DNA from: Flavobacteriales bacterium | GTDB taxonomy: Bacteria > Bacteroidota > Bacteroidia > Flavobacteriales > Weeksellaceae | DNA length: 64,000 nucleotides | Assembly (NCBI GenBank): GCA_020635515.1 | Contig: JACJZS010000002.1 | Location: 1,040,001-1,104,000 of the forward strand | Direction: 5' to 3' | In this document: positions 1 through 10,660 of the stretch, one piece after another | Position numbering within the stretch: position 1 is the stretch's first letter | Layout of the letters: the number at the start of each line of letters is the position of its first letter | The notes under the pieces: model-generated | Databases searched by the model: none | Told to the model about the DNA's origin: nothing | Seen by the model: only the letters and a program-made list of their open reading frames with translations | Translations under genes and position numbers: made by a program

Positions 1-895
<895 letters not shown>

Positions 896-1018
896 TCTTT
901 TAAAATAATATTGAGCTGTCTACCCAGAATTGACTCTTGGTTTGTGTTAATTCAGTATGTCTTTCTATGATCTTCTTTATTTCCCCCGAAACTGTGATGT
1001 TCCGTTCAAATGGGAGTG

Positions 1019-1049
1019 CAAAGATATACACATTTTCTAAAACTCCAAA
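1019..1049 (-). promoter_or_regulatory. rRNA operon promoter (Bacteroidota sigma type)
   Basis: On the minus strand TTTG (1046-1049) is followed, after exactly 19 bases, by TATCTTTG (1019-1026), a full match to the Bacteroidota -33/-7 consensus TTTG-N19-TANNTTTG. An A/T tract lies just upstream (about 1050-1080), where an UP-like element would be. Transcription would start near 1011-1013, giving a leader of about 117 nt before the mature 16S. Confidence 0.82.
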
Positions 1050-1136
1050 AAAAATATAAGAAAAATTTTGCTTTTTTTTAACCCTCAAAACCCAACACCA
1101 AAACAACACACTACAAACCACCAACTTACAAAAAAA

Positions 1137-1904
1137 TTAACCCCGTAAAAAAATTTGAACTTTTTTTATAAATACCTCTCGATTGTCTGCATGAATCCAA
1201 TGACCAGAGTCTGAAATCTCGATTAGAGAAGAATTTGGGAAAAGCTTTTTTATATGAATTTCATCTTCTTTTAAAACATAATCACTCTTCCCTCCATACA
1301 AAAATAAAGATTCATTATAACATATTCCGTTTATATTAGGTTTTTCAATTAGACTACTATAACTCTCAGATATTGCCTTTAAATTAAACCTAAAATCTAG
1401 AACCTCTTCTTCCCTCCAATATAAATTCTTTAATAGAAACTGAATAACTCCTATTTCCCTGATATAGTTTTTTAAAACCTCCTCCGCTTGTTTTCTTGTT
1501 TTAATTACATTAAAATCAATACTCTTTAAAGCCTTTATTATTCCTTGATGATGAGGAGCGTATGCTTTTGGAGCAATATCAACTACCACTAACTTATTGA
1601 GTTTTTCTGGATATAAAAACGCAAACTCCATAACGACTTTTCCACCTAAGGAATGACCGACAATGTCTGCTTTGTGGATTTTATGATAATTCATATAATT
1701 ACGAATATCCTCTGCCATTTCTCTATACGTCATACTTTCTGAATGAAAACTTCTACCATGATTCCTTAAATCTATGGTATGAACTGTAAAATTTTCGGAT
1801 AGTTGTTTAGCTACGGTTGCCCAGTTATCGGACATTCCAAATAAACCATGAAAAATTAGTAAATGAGAATCTGAATCTCCGTATATTTTTGAATGAAGCA
1901 CCAT
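1137..1904 (-). CDS. Alpha/beta-fold hydrolase (YbfF-like esterase)
   Basis: 255 aa single-domain alpha/beta hydrolase. An HGLFG oxyanion-loop motif lies near residue 19, the nucleophile elbow GHSLGGK near residue 84, and the catalytic His in the C-terminal DSGHWIHAD region, so the Ser-Asp-His triad looks complete. There is no signal peptide, so it is cytoplasmic. Size and motifs fit the YbfF/acyl-CoA-thioesterase-like esterases; the substrate cannot be read from sequence. It starts 2 bases after the apt stop and is the last gene of a lipoprotein-apt-hydrolase run. Its stop lies about 90 bases upstream of the rRNA promoter, and I see no convincing terminator between them. Confidence 0.88.
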   Translation of the reverse strand: MVLHSKIYGDSDSHLLIFHGLFGMSDNWATVAKQLSENFTVHTIDLRNHGRSFHSESMTYREMAEDIRNYMNYHKIHKADIVGHSLGGKVVMEFAFLYPEKLNKLVVVDIAPKAYAPHHQGIIKALKSIDFNVIKTRKQAEEVLKNYIREIGVIQFLLKNLYWREEEVLDFRFNLKAISESYSSLIEKPNINGICYNESLFLYGGKSDYVLKEDEIHIKKLFPNSSLIEISDSGHWIHADNREVFIKKVQIFLRG

Positions 1905-1906
1905 AA

Positions 1907-2425
1907 TTAATTAATTATACTTTCTACGTTATATTCTTTTAACTTTTCTTTTCCACCTAAATCAGAAATTTCCATAAGAAAATCAAGCCCATAAACTGAT
2001 GCTCCTAACTTTTCGATTAAACTTATTGTCGCTAAAGCAGTTCCTCCTGTAGCAAGTATATCATCATGAATAAGAATCTTTTGGTTTTTCTGAATCATTT
2101 CTGTCTGTACCTCAATAGTTGCCTCTCCATATTCCAACTTATACGTTTGAGAAACTACAGGCGGAGGAAGCTTTCCTTTTTTTCTTATCATTACAAAAGG
2201 AACATTAAGTTCTAGAGCCAAAGGCAATCCAATTAAAAAACCTCTACTCTCTATTCCTGCAACTGCATCAACTTTCCCTTGATACAATTCTTTTTTTGTA
2301 TTGATTATTTGTTGAACTAATTTGGGATTCTGAAAAATTGGAACAATATCTTTAAAGATAATTCCTTTTTTAGGAAAATCGGGGATTTCTTTTATTTCTT
2401 GAAGTATATAATCTTTTAATTTCAT
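1907..2425 (-). CDS. apt: Adenine phosphoribosyltransferase
   Basis: 172 aa, the normal length for Apt. It converts adenine and PRPP to AMP in cytoplasmic purine salvage. The PRPP-binding loop is present (ILIHDDILATGGTA, with the acidic pair before ATGGT), as is the conserved GIESRGF segment near residue 58. Its ATG overlaps the stop of the upstream lipoprotein gene by one base (TAATG arrangement), so the two are probably translationally coupled. Confidence 0.95.
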   Translation of the reverse strand: MKLKDYILQEIKEIPDFPKKGIIFKDIVPIFQNPKLVQQIINTKKELYQGKVDAVAGIESRGFLIGLPLALELNVPFVMIRKKGKLPPPVVSQTYKLEYGEATIEVQTEMIQKNQKILIHDDILATGGTALATISLIEKLGASVYGLDFLMEISDLGGKEKLKEYNVESIIN

Positions 2426-3558
2426 TATTCTTGTTTTTTAACTTTACTTACCTTTGAATCAACTATATACCATTTATTATCAATTAATTCTAATAAAAAC
2501 TCTTCTTCTAATAATAGTTTTTCTCCGTTTCTGACTAATCTAAATTCAGTTTGTATTTTGGATTTATTGTTTTCTATATTCTCTACTTCCAAATCATAAA
2601 TCTCGGTAGAAGAAACTCCTCCAAACCCTGCACTCTTATCCGAAAAAGCACTTATATTTTTCCATTTAGGATTCCTTGTCACAGCAAAAGCAGTATCTAA
2701 CTGCCTACTACCTATGCTATTTATAAAATGTTTAATTACATCTTTTACTTGGTTTTCTTCCTCGTCTGAAAACGACTTTTCTTTTTTATTTTTAGGAATA
2801 TATACTTTAAAATCCTTTTGAACCGCAGTATAGTATCCTTCTGGAGTATTAACCTTACATTCTATATCCACCTTATCACTCTTCATTTTCTCTGAGTTAA
2901 GGTATTTGTACGGAAATCGTATTCCTATTAATTTTGACGGTTCTCCTAAACTGGAGTTTTGAAAGTCAGCATTTAATGTATGAATCAAATTTCCATCATT
3001 TTTAATTGAAACTAAAGCTTTTAATGGAAGGTTTGAAAAGGTGATTTTTTCTCCACTTTGATTAACAAAATAAGGATATATTCGTAAGTAATCTTCTTCT
3101 GAGTCTGAATCCGAATCGTATCCAATTACTTTTATTTTTAAATCCGTGGCATATTTTATTTGTTCGTACTTTGGTCTATTTGGGTCTTCTATTTTGACTG
3201 TATCAATAACTTTTGGAAGTGCAAATTCATTGTTTGGTGCAGAATTCCTCATCCATGCAAAATTATTCTCTTTTGCTACTTGTTCTGCAAGAGCAAATAC
3301 TTCATCTATTGTTTTTTTATGCATCAACTTTCTTACTTGATACCATTTTGCTTTGTCTGTTTCTCCTGTAGTTTTATACTTAATGAAAATTGATATTGCC
3401 TCTCCTAGCTTATCACTTTCTATTCCCGTCAGCTCTCCTTTAATTTTTGTCATGGACTTTTCGAAGGATTCTTCCGATTTACCATTGAAAGTAAGTTCGT
3501 CTTGACATGAAAACAAAAATAATAAACTCGTAAAAATCAAATATTTAAAAAAATTCAT
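2425..3558 (-). CDS. Lipoprotein of unknown function
   Basis: 377 aa. The N-terminus is a lipoprotein signal with lipobox LFSC (Cys about residue 18). Residues after the Cys (QDE) are acidic, resembling the lipid-export signal described for surface lipoproteins of Flavobacteriia, so outer-leaflet exposure is possible (inference). The body has no motif I recognise; the C-terminal third (from about residue 265) looks like a compact alpha+beta domain of the NTF2/DUF type that ends in a KWYIVDSKV strand. It begins the run that continues into apt. Confidence 0.8.
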   Translation of the reverse strand: MNFFKYLIFTSLLFLFSCQDELTFNGKSEESFEKSMTKIKGELTGIESDKLGEAISIFIKYKTTGETDKAKWYQVRKLMHKKTIDEVFALAEQVAKENNFAWMRNSAPNNEFALPKVIDTVKIEDPNRPKYEQIKYATDLKIKVIGYDSDSDSEEDYLRIYPYFVNQSGEKITFSNLPLKALVSIKNDGNLIHTLNADFQNSSLGEPSKLIGIRFPYKYLNSEKMKSDKVDIECKVNTPEGYYTAVQKDFKVYIPKNKKEKSFSDEEENQVKDVIKHFINSIGSRQLDTAFAVTRNPKWKNISAFSDKSAGFGGVSSTEIYDLEVENIENNKSKIQTEFRLVRNGEKLLLEEEFLLELIDNKWYIVDSKVSKVKKQE

Positions 3559-3627
3559 ATATAAATAGGTTTACAACAAAAATAAGATATTTTATCTAAA
3601 TTTCAAGTTCAAAAACCCCATAAAAAC

Positions 3628-3659
3628 AAAGACAGCATAAATTGTAATATGCCGTCTTT
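3628..3659 (-). terminator. Terminator downstream of recA
   Basis: Hairpin with 11-base arms (3628-3638 and 3649-3659). The single mismatch becomes a G.U pair when read on the minus strand, and the arm is followed on that strand by a T-rich tail. It sits about 33 bases after the recA stop. Confidence 0.75.
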
Positions 3660-3691
3660 ATGTATTTATCAGAGGAATGTTTTTATAGAAT

Positions 3692-4690
3692 CTACTCTTC
3701 TTTTAGTGCTTCTTTTACTTTTTCTTCTAATTCTTCTGCAAGGTCGATATTTTCTTTTAGTACTTCTTTCACGGTATCTCGTCCTTGACCAAGTTTAGAA
3801 TCCATATAGCTATACCATGAACCACTTTTCTTGATGATGTCAAGCTCTACCGCTAAGTCTAGTATTTCTCCTACTTTTGAAACTCCTTGACCATACATGA
3901 TATCAAATTCTGCCACTTTAAAAGGTGGAGCAACTTTATTTTTTACAACTTTAACTCGAGTACGACTCCCTATAACCGAATCTCCCATTTTAATCTGAGA
4001 TATTCTTCTGATATCTAACCTAATAGAAGCATAAAACTTTAAGGCGTTTCCTCCTGTGGTTGTTTCTGGATTACCGAACATTACACCTATTTTTTCTCTT
4101 AATTGATTGATAAAAATAACTGTACAATTGGTTTTAGAGATGGTTGAAGTTAATTTTCGTAATGCTTGTGACATCAAACGAGCATGTAATCCCATTTTGG
4201 AATCTCCCATTTCTCCTTCGATTTCTGCCTTGGGAGTTAATGCCGCCACCGAATCTACAACCACCAATTCAATAGCTCCTGAACGAATAAGATTATCTGC
4301 AATTTCTAGTGCCTGTTCTCCATTATCTGGCTGAGAAACAATTAAATTTTCTATATCTATTCCTAATTTTCCTGCATAATTTCTATCAAACGCATGCTCG
4401 GCATCTATAAAAGCTGCAATCCCTCCATTCTTTTGACATTCTGCGATTGCATGAAGCGTCATGGTTGTTTTTCCTGAAGATTCTGGACCATAAATTTCAA
4501 CTACTCTTCCTTTTGGGTATCCTCCAACACCTAATGCTATATCTACACCTAAAGAACCCGAAGAGATTACTTCTACATCTTGTGCTTGAGTATCTCCTAA
4601 TCTCATAACCGTTCCTTTTCCGTAGGTTTTATCTAGTTTTTCAAGAATTAAGTTTAAACTTTTCTTTTTTGCTTCTAAATTATCGCTCAT
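3692..4690 (-). CDS. recA: Recombinase RecA
   Basis: 332 aa. ATP-dependent strand-exchange protein for homologous recombination and SOS signalling. Walker A GPESSGKT is at residues 68-75, with the MAW-type segment before it and the [11 protein letters not shown]2-region motif downstream. The C-terminal acidic tail is short (ends in EALKEE). It lies 65 bases after uvrA on the same strand with its own terminator. The spacer holds two TTGTAA/TTACAA palindromes that could be a damage-response operator. Confidence 0.98.
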   Translation of the reverse strand: MSDNLEAKKKSLNLILEKLDKTYGKGTVMRLGDTQAQDVEVISSGSLGVDIALGVGGYPKGRVVEIYGPESSGKTTMTLHAIAECQKNGGIAAFIDAEHAFDRNYAGKLGIDIENLIVSQPDNGEQALEIADNLIRSGAIELVVVDSVAALTPKAEIEGEMGDSKMGLHARLMSQALRKLTSTISKTNCTVIFINQLREKIGVMFGNPETTTGGNALKFYASIRLDIRRISQIKMGDSVIGSRTRVKVVKNKVAPPFKVAEFDIMYGQGVSKVGEILDLAVELDIIKKSGSWYSYMDSKLGQGRDTVKEVLKENIDLAEELEEKVKEALKEE

Positions 4691-4706
4691 TATTTAATTT
4701 TTGTGA

Positions 4707-4720
4707 TTGTAAATTTACAA
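4707..4720. promoter_or_regulatory. Perfect palindrome in the recA leader, possible operator
   Basis: TTGTAAATTTACAA, a 14-base perfect inverted repeat, 17-30 bases upstream of the recA start. It shares its half site TTGTAA with the neighbouring palindrome at 4745-4761. The position suits a repressor or activator site. The identity of the regulator is inference. Confidence 0.45.
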
Positions 4721-4744
4721 CCTTTTTTATAACTGAAATTAGTT

Positions 4745-4761
4745 TTGTAATTAAATTACAA
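4745..4761. promoter_or_regulatory. Second TTGTAA/TTACAA palindrome between uvrA and recA
   Basis: TTGTAATTAAATTACAA, a 17-base perfect palindrome around one central A, overlapping the uvrA stop codon (4756-4758). It has the same half sites as the palindrome at 4707-4720, so the pair looks like two operator copies. It is too short and A/T-only to be a good terminator. Confidence 0.42.
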
Positions 4762-7545
4762 TTTTTCTTTTAAGTATTTACCTGTTATTGATTCTTTACA
4801 GTTTGCTACTTCTTGTGGAGTTCCTGCTACTACTAAATCCCCTCCTTTATCTCCTGCCTCTGCACCTAAATCGATGATGTAATCTGCTACTTTTATAATA
4901 TCAAGATGATGCTCTATAACAATAATAGAATGTCCGTTTTCTATAAGAGCATTAAAGGATTTTATAAGTTTTTCTACGTCGTAAAAATGCAATCCTGTGG
5001 AAGGCTCATCAAATATAAAAAGTGTAGACGGATGCATTCTTCCTTTCACTAGATATGATGCTAACTTTACACGTTGTGATTCTCCTCCAGACAAAGTACT
5101 TGAAGATTGACCTAATTTTAAATATCCCAAACCTACTTCTTGCAAGGCTTCTAATTTGCTAGAAATTTTAGTCGCATTATTTTCATTAAAAAACAGGATA
5201 GCTTCATCAATGGTCATTTCCAATACATCGTAGATGTTTTTCTCATTAAACTTTACTGCAAGAACGTCTTTTTTGAATCGTTTTCCTTTGCAAGAATCAC
5301 AAATAAGTTTTATATCTGCCATAAACTGCATAGAAACCGTTACCGTTCCTTCTCCTTCACATTCAGGACATCTTCCTCCGTCTACATTAAACGAAAAATG
5401 TTTTGGTGTAAATCCAAAATGTTTACTTTCTTTTAGGTTTCCAAATAAATTTCTGATTTCGTCGTATGCTTTTATATAAGTAGCAGGGTTGGAACGAGAA
5501 GATTTTCCAATTGGATTTTGATCGATAAGTTCAAAGTTTTTAATTTGGCTAAAATCACCTTTTATCTCATTAAAATCGCCTAAATCGTTTCCATAAATAT
5601 CAAATTTTCGCTCTATGTATGGTGCAAGTATGGACTTCATTAACGTACTTTTTCCGCTTCCTGAAACACCTGTAATTACAGCTAAACAATGCAGTGGAAT
5701 TTTAACATCTATATTTTTTAAGTTATTTTGTCTTGCACCTATTATCTCTATAAAGTATTTGGGTTTTCTTAACTTTTTTGGAACAGAAATTTCTCTTTTT
5801 TGGTTAAGGTATTGTGCTGTCAACGTATTTGACTTTAATAATTCATCATACGTCCCTGAAAACTCTACTTTTCCACCAAGACTTCCTGCTTTAGGTCCTA
5901 TGTCGATAATATAATCTGCATTTTTCATCACATCTTCGTCATGTTCTACTACAATTACGGTATTTCCTAAATTGCGAAGTTGTTTGAGTACATCAATTAA
6001 ATTTTCGGTATCACGAGAATGTAAACCAATACTTGGTTCATCTAGAATATACATGGAACCAACCAGACTACTTCCTAGTGAAGTTGCTAAATTTATCCGT
6101 TGTGATTCTCCTCCTGAAAGTGTATTTGATGCACGATTTAAAGTCAGGTAAGAAAGACCTACTTTCATTAAATAATCCAAACGAGTATTAATTTCGAGTA
6201 ATAATCGTTTTGCAACGCTTCTTTCATAGTCGTTTAATTCAACTAAATTAAAGAACTTTTGTAGCTCAGAGATAGGAATATCAATTAAATCGTTTATGCT
6301 TTTTTGATTGATTTTAACGTATTCTGTTTCTTTTCGTAATCGTTTTCCTTTACACTGAGAGCAGGTTGTTTTTCCTCGGTATCTAGAAAGCAGAATTCGG
6401 TACTGGATTTTGTATTTATTTTCTTCTATAAAATCAAAGAATCCATTGATTCCTGGAAACTTCCCTATTCCATTCCATAAAATATCTTTTTCTTTTTGAT
6501 TTAATTCATGGTACGGTTTGAAAATGGGAAAATCAATTTTTTGAGAATGACGAATAAACATTTCTTTCCATTCTTTCATGGTATCTCCTTTCCAACAAGC
6601 AACAGCATCGTCATACACCGAAAGATTCTTATTTGGGACTACTAAATCTTCGTCAATTCCTATAATTTTTCCGTATCCTTCGCATTTTGGACAAGCTCCG
6701 AGTGGATTGTTAAAGCTAAAAAAGTGAATATCTGGAACTATAAAATCAATTCCATCTAAAGAAAAAGAATTAGAAAAAACATGTAATGAATTATCTGAAA
6801 TTTTTCTTAAAAAACAATTACCATGACCTTCGTAAAAAGCAATTTCTACCGAATCCGCAAATCTAAACAAAGCATCTTCATCATTTGTATTGGTAAATCT
6901 ATCTATTACCAAATTGACTTTCATTTCAGATGTTGGCTCGAATCCAAAGGATTCTAAATCTTCTACGGATTGTATATTTCCATTAATTTCTAAACGTGTA
7001 AACCCTTGAGCCTTGAATGTTTTTAATCTTTCTTTGAATGTTTTATCTTGATTTTCAAATGGAGATAACAGAAGAAAATTCTCATTTGAATCGTGTTTTT
7101 TTATAAAATCAATAACATCAGATACATCGTGTTTTTTAACTTCTTCTTGTGAAGTAGGCGAATATGTTCTTCCTATTCGGGCAAATAAAAGACGTAAATA
7201 ATCGTATATTTCTGATGTTGTACCCACAGTAGATCGGGGATTAGACGAAATTACTTTTTGTTGAATGGCAATCGCTGGCACAAGACCTTTTATGTCTTCT
7301 ACCATTGGTTTTTCTAGTTTCCCTAAAAACTGACGAGCATACGAACTTAAACTTTCTACATACCTTCTCTGACCTTCTGAATACAAGGTATCAAAAGCTA
7401 GTGTAGACTTTCCACTTCCTGAAACACCTGTAATCACTATCAACTTATTTTTGGGAATGATTAAATCAATGTGCTTTAGATTATGAAGATGAGCATCTTT
7501 TATGTGAATGTATTTTTTTAAGTCTATATCAAACGTTTCGGTCAT
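4756..7545 (-). CDS. uvrA: Excinuclease ABC subunit A
   Basis: 929 aa, typical of UvrA. It is the damage-recognition ATPase of nucleotide excision repair. Two ABC modules are visible, each with Walker A GVSGSGKST (near residue 40 and again in the second half) and signature LSGGESQR. Two CxxC-type zinc modules are present (CPKCEGYG...CSQCKGKR, and CPECEGEG...CDSCKGKR). It lies upstream of recA on the same strand. A TAATTTTG -7-like element at 7562-7569 precedes it, without a clear -33 partner. Confidence 0.98.
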   Translation of the reverse strand: MTETFDIDLKKYIHIKDAHLHNLKHIDLIIPKNKLIVITGVSGSGKSTLAFDTLYSEGQRRYVESLSSYARQFLGKLEKPMVEDIKGLVPAIAIQQKVISSNPRSTVGTTSEIYDYLRLLFARIGRTYSPTSQEEVKKHDVSDVIDFIKKHDSNENFLLLSPFENQDKTFKERLKTFKAQGFTRLEINGNIQSVEDLESFGFEPTSEMKVNLVIDRFTNTNDEDALFRFADSVEIAFYEGHGNCFLRKISDNSLHVFSNSFSLDGIDFIVPDIHFFSFNNPLGACPKCEGYGKIIGIDEDLVVPNKNLSVYDDAVACWKGDTMKEWKEMFIRHSQKIDFPIFKPYHELNQKEKDILWNGIGKFPGINGFFDFIEENKYKIQYRILLSRYRGKTTCSQCKGKRLRKETEYVKINQKSINDLIDIPISELQKFFNLVELNDYERSVAKRLLLEINTRLDYLMKVGLSYLTLNRASNTLSGGESQRINLATSLGSSLVGSMYILDEPSIGLHSRDTENLIDVLKQLRNLGNTVIVVEHDEDVMKNADYIIDIGPKAGSLGGKVEFSGTYDELLKSNTLTAQYLNQKREISVPKKLRKPKYFIEIIGARQNNLKNIDVKIPLHCLAVITGVSGSGKSTLMKSILAPYIERKFDIYGNDLGDFNEIKGDFSQIKNFELIDQNPIGKSSRSNPATYIKAYDEIRNLFGNLKESKHFGFTPKHFSFNVDGGRCPECEGEGTVTVSMQFMADIKLICDSCKGKRFKKDVLAVKFNEKNIYDVLEMTIDEAILFFNENNATKISSKLEALQEVGLGYLKLGQSSSTLSGGESQRVKLASYLVKGRMHPSTLFIFDEPSTGLHFYDVEKLIKSFNALIENGHSIIVIEHHLDIIKVADYIIDLGAEAGDKGGDLVVAGTPQEVANCKESITGKYLKEKL

Positions 7546-7599
7546 CAGAATAAATTATGTGCAAAATTAACAAAATATCAACAAGATTTCGATATAAAA

Positions 7600-7625
7600 A
7601 AAGACTGTCTAAGTAGACAGTCTTT
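7600..7625 (-). terminator. Terminator downstream of the GH13 gene
   Basis: A perfect 11-base stem (7600-7610 with 7615-7625) and 4-base loop, followed on the minus strand by a run of T. It lies 24 bases after the stop of the amylase gene. Confidence 0.88.
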
Positions 7626-7648
7626 ATAAAATTTAAACAAACTAACTT

Positions 7649-10531
7649 TTATTTTAGAATTATTTTAGATGTTTTATTTCCTACATCTGTAGACATTTCA
7701 AGAATGTAATTTCCACTTGGTAAATTTAAGTTTAATGTTTCCATTGATTTATTTCCATCAACCGACTGGGAGTAAACTAATTTTCCATCTAATGAATATG
7801 CATTAAACACAATATTAGTTGCTCCATTTGCATTGTAAATTACTTTTGATTGTTTTTCTACCACTGGATTATTTTCTAGTACAAAGAAAAGATTTGCATT
7901 TTCTTGAACTTCATTTAGGTTTATATTCTCTCCTGACAAAGTCGTCTTTTGATTTCCGAATACTCTAAATCCTCCATCAGCTTCGAGAGTAACACTTTGA
8001 GTAGTGCTACCAACCGTAACTGGTGAGTTATCCATTAAGTTATACCATGTTCCTGTGTATGGGAAGTAACCTGGTACAGTTACCTGATTATTCGAAAAAT
8101 TAGTAAGAATAAATACATATTCTAAATTCGAAGAAGGAGATGAACTTGTGGATATATCTAATCTAGGTCTTCCTACGGTATCGAAGTTCCAACTCCATTG
8201 TCCATTTTCAAAAACATCTTCATGAATTTTAATGCCATTCATGCGAGACCAATCATCGTATATTTTCTTTCTATTTGCATCAGCTAACCAATTTTCCGTC
8301 CATTGAGGTTGTGGTTTAGTATCTAATTTACAATCAGGACTAGCATAAGAAACAGTACCGTTTTGACATGTCCATAGAGATTTATCCCAACCTAAGTCTG
8401 AAAAATGCCATATCATTTTAGGCCCTGGAACCAAATTATGTAATGCTCCTAAAGCTGACATTCTTTTATGTGCTTTATATAAATCTCCATTGGTCTGTCC
8501 TGCTTCACTAATTGCTTTGTAGATAACTCTTTCTTCATCATGAGATTCTGCATATCCTATAAATAACCTTCCTGGAGTAGTATCTGTGACTCCACTAATA
8601 TTTGTAGCATTACCTTTTAGTAAGTTTGCATATGGATCATTCATATTTCTCCATGGCATAACTCCTTGACCATAATCTGTCCACTGAGTTTCTTCATTGT
8701 AATTTCCTAAGTGCTCAAAAATAACATAAAAAGTAGGATCTTCGTTCCACTGTAAATCTGCATACCATTTTAATTTTGCAACTCTATCCGCTTGATAGGT
8801 GTTTGTACATACTTCATCACCTTCACAATTATTGGTAAATCCTTTGGTCAAATCCCAACGGAAACCATCAATTTTATATTCATGAATCCAATGCTTGATT
8901 GTACGAGTAACATAATGGTTGGTTAAATTATCTGGCTCTCTAAAGTGATTTAGATCTGAACCTACATTATAGGAATGCTTAGGCACTTGATTTATATATG
9001 GATTTTCTGCTGATGTTCCATTATCCCAACCATCGCCATCGGTATCAAGCATCCACATACGCACCAAAGGAGAGCGACCAAATACATGATTTAACGCAAC
9101 ATCAAGAATTACAGCTATGTTATTTTGGTGACATAAATCTATAAACTCTTTTAACTTTGCAGGAGAACCGTATCTTTTATCTGGAGCTAAATGAAATGAG
9201 GTATTGTATCCCCAACTCATGTTTCCATCAAACTCCATAATTGGCATAAGCTGAATTGCATTTATATTTGAATTCTTGAAATAATCAAATCTATCAATTA
9301 AATCTTGATAAGTACGATTTGCATCAAAATCACGAACCAATACTTCATAAATAATTAAATCTTTTTTTGCTGGCTTTACAAAATTAGTCGTTGCAGAACT
9401 CCAGTTATATGTTCTAAATGTATTGTCTCCTGTTTGTAATACGGTAACTTCTCTTTCTTGTCCTTCTGGGTATTGTGGCAAGTTAGGATAAACGCCTAAA
9501 TCTCTAATTTCAGGGTCATCAAAAGGACTTAATACTAATTCTGAAAAAGGATCGGCTGTTTTTACCAACGCTGGAGAATTTATAGGTCTGTTTGTATTAT
9601 CGACTACCCAATATTGATAGGTATATACTTGATTTGCGGTCAATCCTGTAATCTCCAACCAAAACTTCCCTGATGTTGGGTCTTTTTTCATGAGGTAAGA
9701 AGAAGTAGGTGCCCAATTATTGAAGCTACCTGCCACATAAACATAATCTTTAAATGGAGCATTTAAAACCAAAGTAGCTTTTGTGTAATCAGAAGAATAA
9801 TTAACTCCATCATCTAATCCCGAAGGCATCGCTTGACTTACAGGCGTAGAGATTAATATATAACTGAATCTTTTTACTATAGTTACACCTCCTTGGGAAA
9901 TAGATAATTTATAACTACTATTTTCATTAATGGTTTGAGGACTACTAAAAGAAGTAACTCCTGTATCAGTATCCACAACCACTCCATTTTTTTCTAAAGA
10001 GTAATCAGCTAAACCTCCTGTATTAGTAGCTGTAACAGTTACACTGGTTCCAGAAGCTACTAAATTATTACTGTTTTCCACAGGATTAGTTAATGTAGCC
10101 GTAAAGTTTCCTACATTTACTATATTATCATTAGTTTTTTTATCTCCCGTACCATTTAACGCCTTCACTAAAAATCCCATTTTCTTAAAATCCGAATCTC
10201 CATAATAAATCTCAGGGATAAAAGTTTTAGTATAGGTATCTGTACCTGCATTGTAGGTCATCACAGAGGATGCAGATGAAGCCACCCAAGTACCATTATC
10301 TGGACCTCCTGGCAAAGCATTTCCATTAATATCTTGCATCCACCCCCATAAGTATAAATCCATCCCTGGAGCTCCTCCCCAAAGAGTTTCATTTATTTCA
10401 GAACCATCTACTGTAATGGTAATAGATTCGCCTACTTCAAAGGGAGTAGGCGTAATTGTCGGCGTAATCGTTTGCTCTTGAGCCAAAATAACAACAGAAG
10501 CAAATAAAAAAAGAATAAAATATTTTTTCAT
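7649..10531 (-). CDS. Secreted alpha-amylase family (GH13) glycosidase with T9SS sorting domain
   Basis: 960 aa. Signal peptide at residues 1-17; a beta-sandwich region at about 20-230; a CBM48/E-set-like domain at about 240-330; the GH13 barrel from about 390. GH13 motifs are complete: region I DVALNH 477-482, nucleophile Asp560 in GFRWD, acid/base Glu606 in IFEHL, and the transition-state His664-Asp665. The last 75 or so residues form a type A T9SS sorting domain (SLDGKLVY, then LPSGNYILEM, ending KIILK), so it should be exported and displayed or released through the type IX system. It probably acts on starch- or glycogen-like alpha-glucans. It is monocistronic with its own terminator. Confidence 0.92.
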   Translation of the reverse strand: MKKYFILFLFASVVILAQEQTITPTITPTPFEVGESITITVDGSEINETLWGGAPGMDLYLWGWMQDINGNALPGGPDNGTWVASSASSVMTYNAGTDTYTKTFIPEIYYGDSDFKKMGFLVKALNGTGDKKTNDNIVNVGNFTATLTNPVENSNNLVASGTSVTVTATNTGGLADYSLEKNGVVVDTDTGVTSFSSPQTINENSSYKLSISQGGVTIVKRFSYILISTPVSQAMPSGLDDGVNYSSDYTKATLVLNAPFKDYVYVAGSFNNWAPTSSYLMKKDPTSGKFWLEITGLTANQVYTYQYWVVDNTNRPINSPALVKTADPFSELVLSPFDDPEIRDLGVYPNLPQYPEGQEREVTVLQTGDNTFRTYNWSSATTNFVKPAKKDLIIYEVLVRDFDANRTYQDLIDRFDYFKNSNINAIQLMPIMEFDGNMSWGYNTSFHLAPDKRYGSPAKLKEFIDLCHQNNIAVILDVALNHVFGRSPLVRMWMLDTDGDGWDNGTSAENPYINQVPKHSYNVGSDLNHFREPDNLTNHYVTRTIKHWIHEYKIDGFRWDLTKGFTNNCEGDEVCTNTYQADRVAKLKWYADLQWNEDPTFYVIFEHLGNYNEETQWTDYGQGVMPWRNMNDPYANLLKGNATNISGVTDTTPGRLFIGYAESHDEERVIYKAISEAGQTNGDLYKAHKRMSALGALHNLVPGPKMIWHFSDLGWDKSLWTCQNGTVSYASPDCKLDTKPQPQWTENWLADANRKKIYDDWSRMNGIKIHEDVFENGQWSWNFDTVGRPRLDISTSSSPSSNLEYVFILTNFSNNQVTVPGYFPYTGTWYNLMDNSPVTVGSTTQSVTLEADGGFRVFGNQKTTLSGENINLNEVQENANLFFVLENNPVVEKQSKVIYNANGATNIVFNAYSLDGKLVYSQSVDGNKSMETLNLNLPSGNYILEMSTDVGNKTSKIILK

Positions 10532-10660
10532 AATACAACGAATTTAATAAGTGGGTTGATTCACAAATATAATAAAAAAACGTACACCTTACACTTTTTT
10601 TTTGACAAAATGAAAGAGAAATAGACCTAAACAGCAGAAAAAGCACTTTTTTTTAGTGTA

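Noticed and set aside
900..1124. 74-codon open frame on the minus strand
   Set aside because: It covers the rRNA promoter and leader; the sequence is explained by the TTTG-N19-TATCTTTG promoter.
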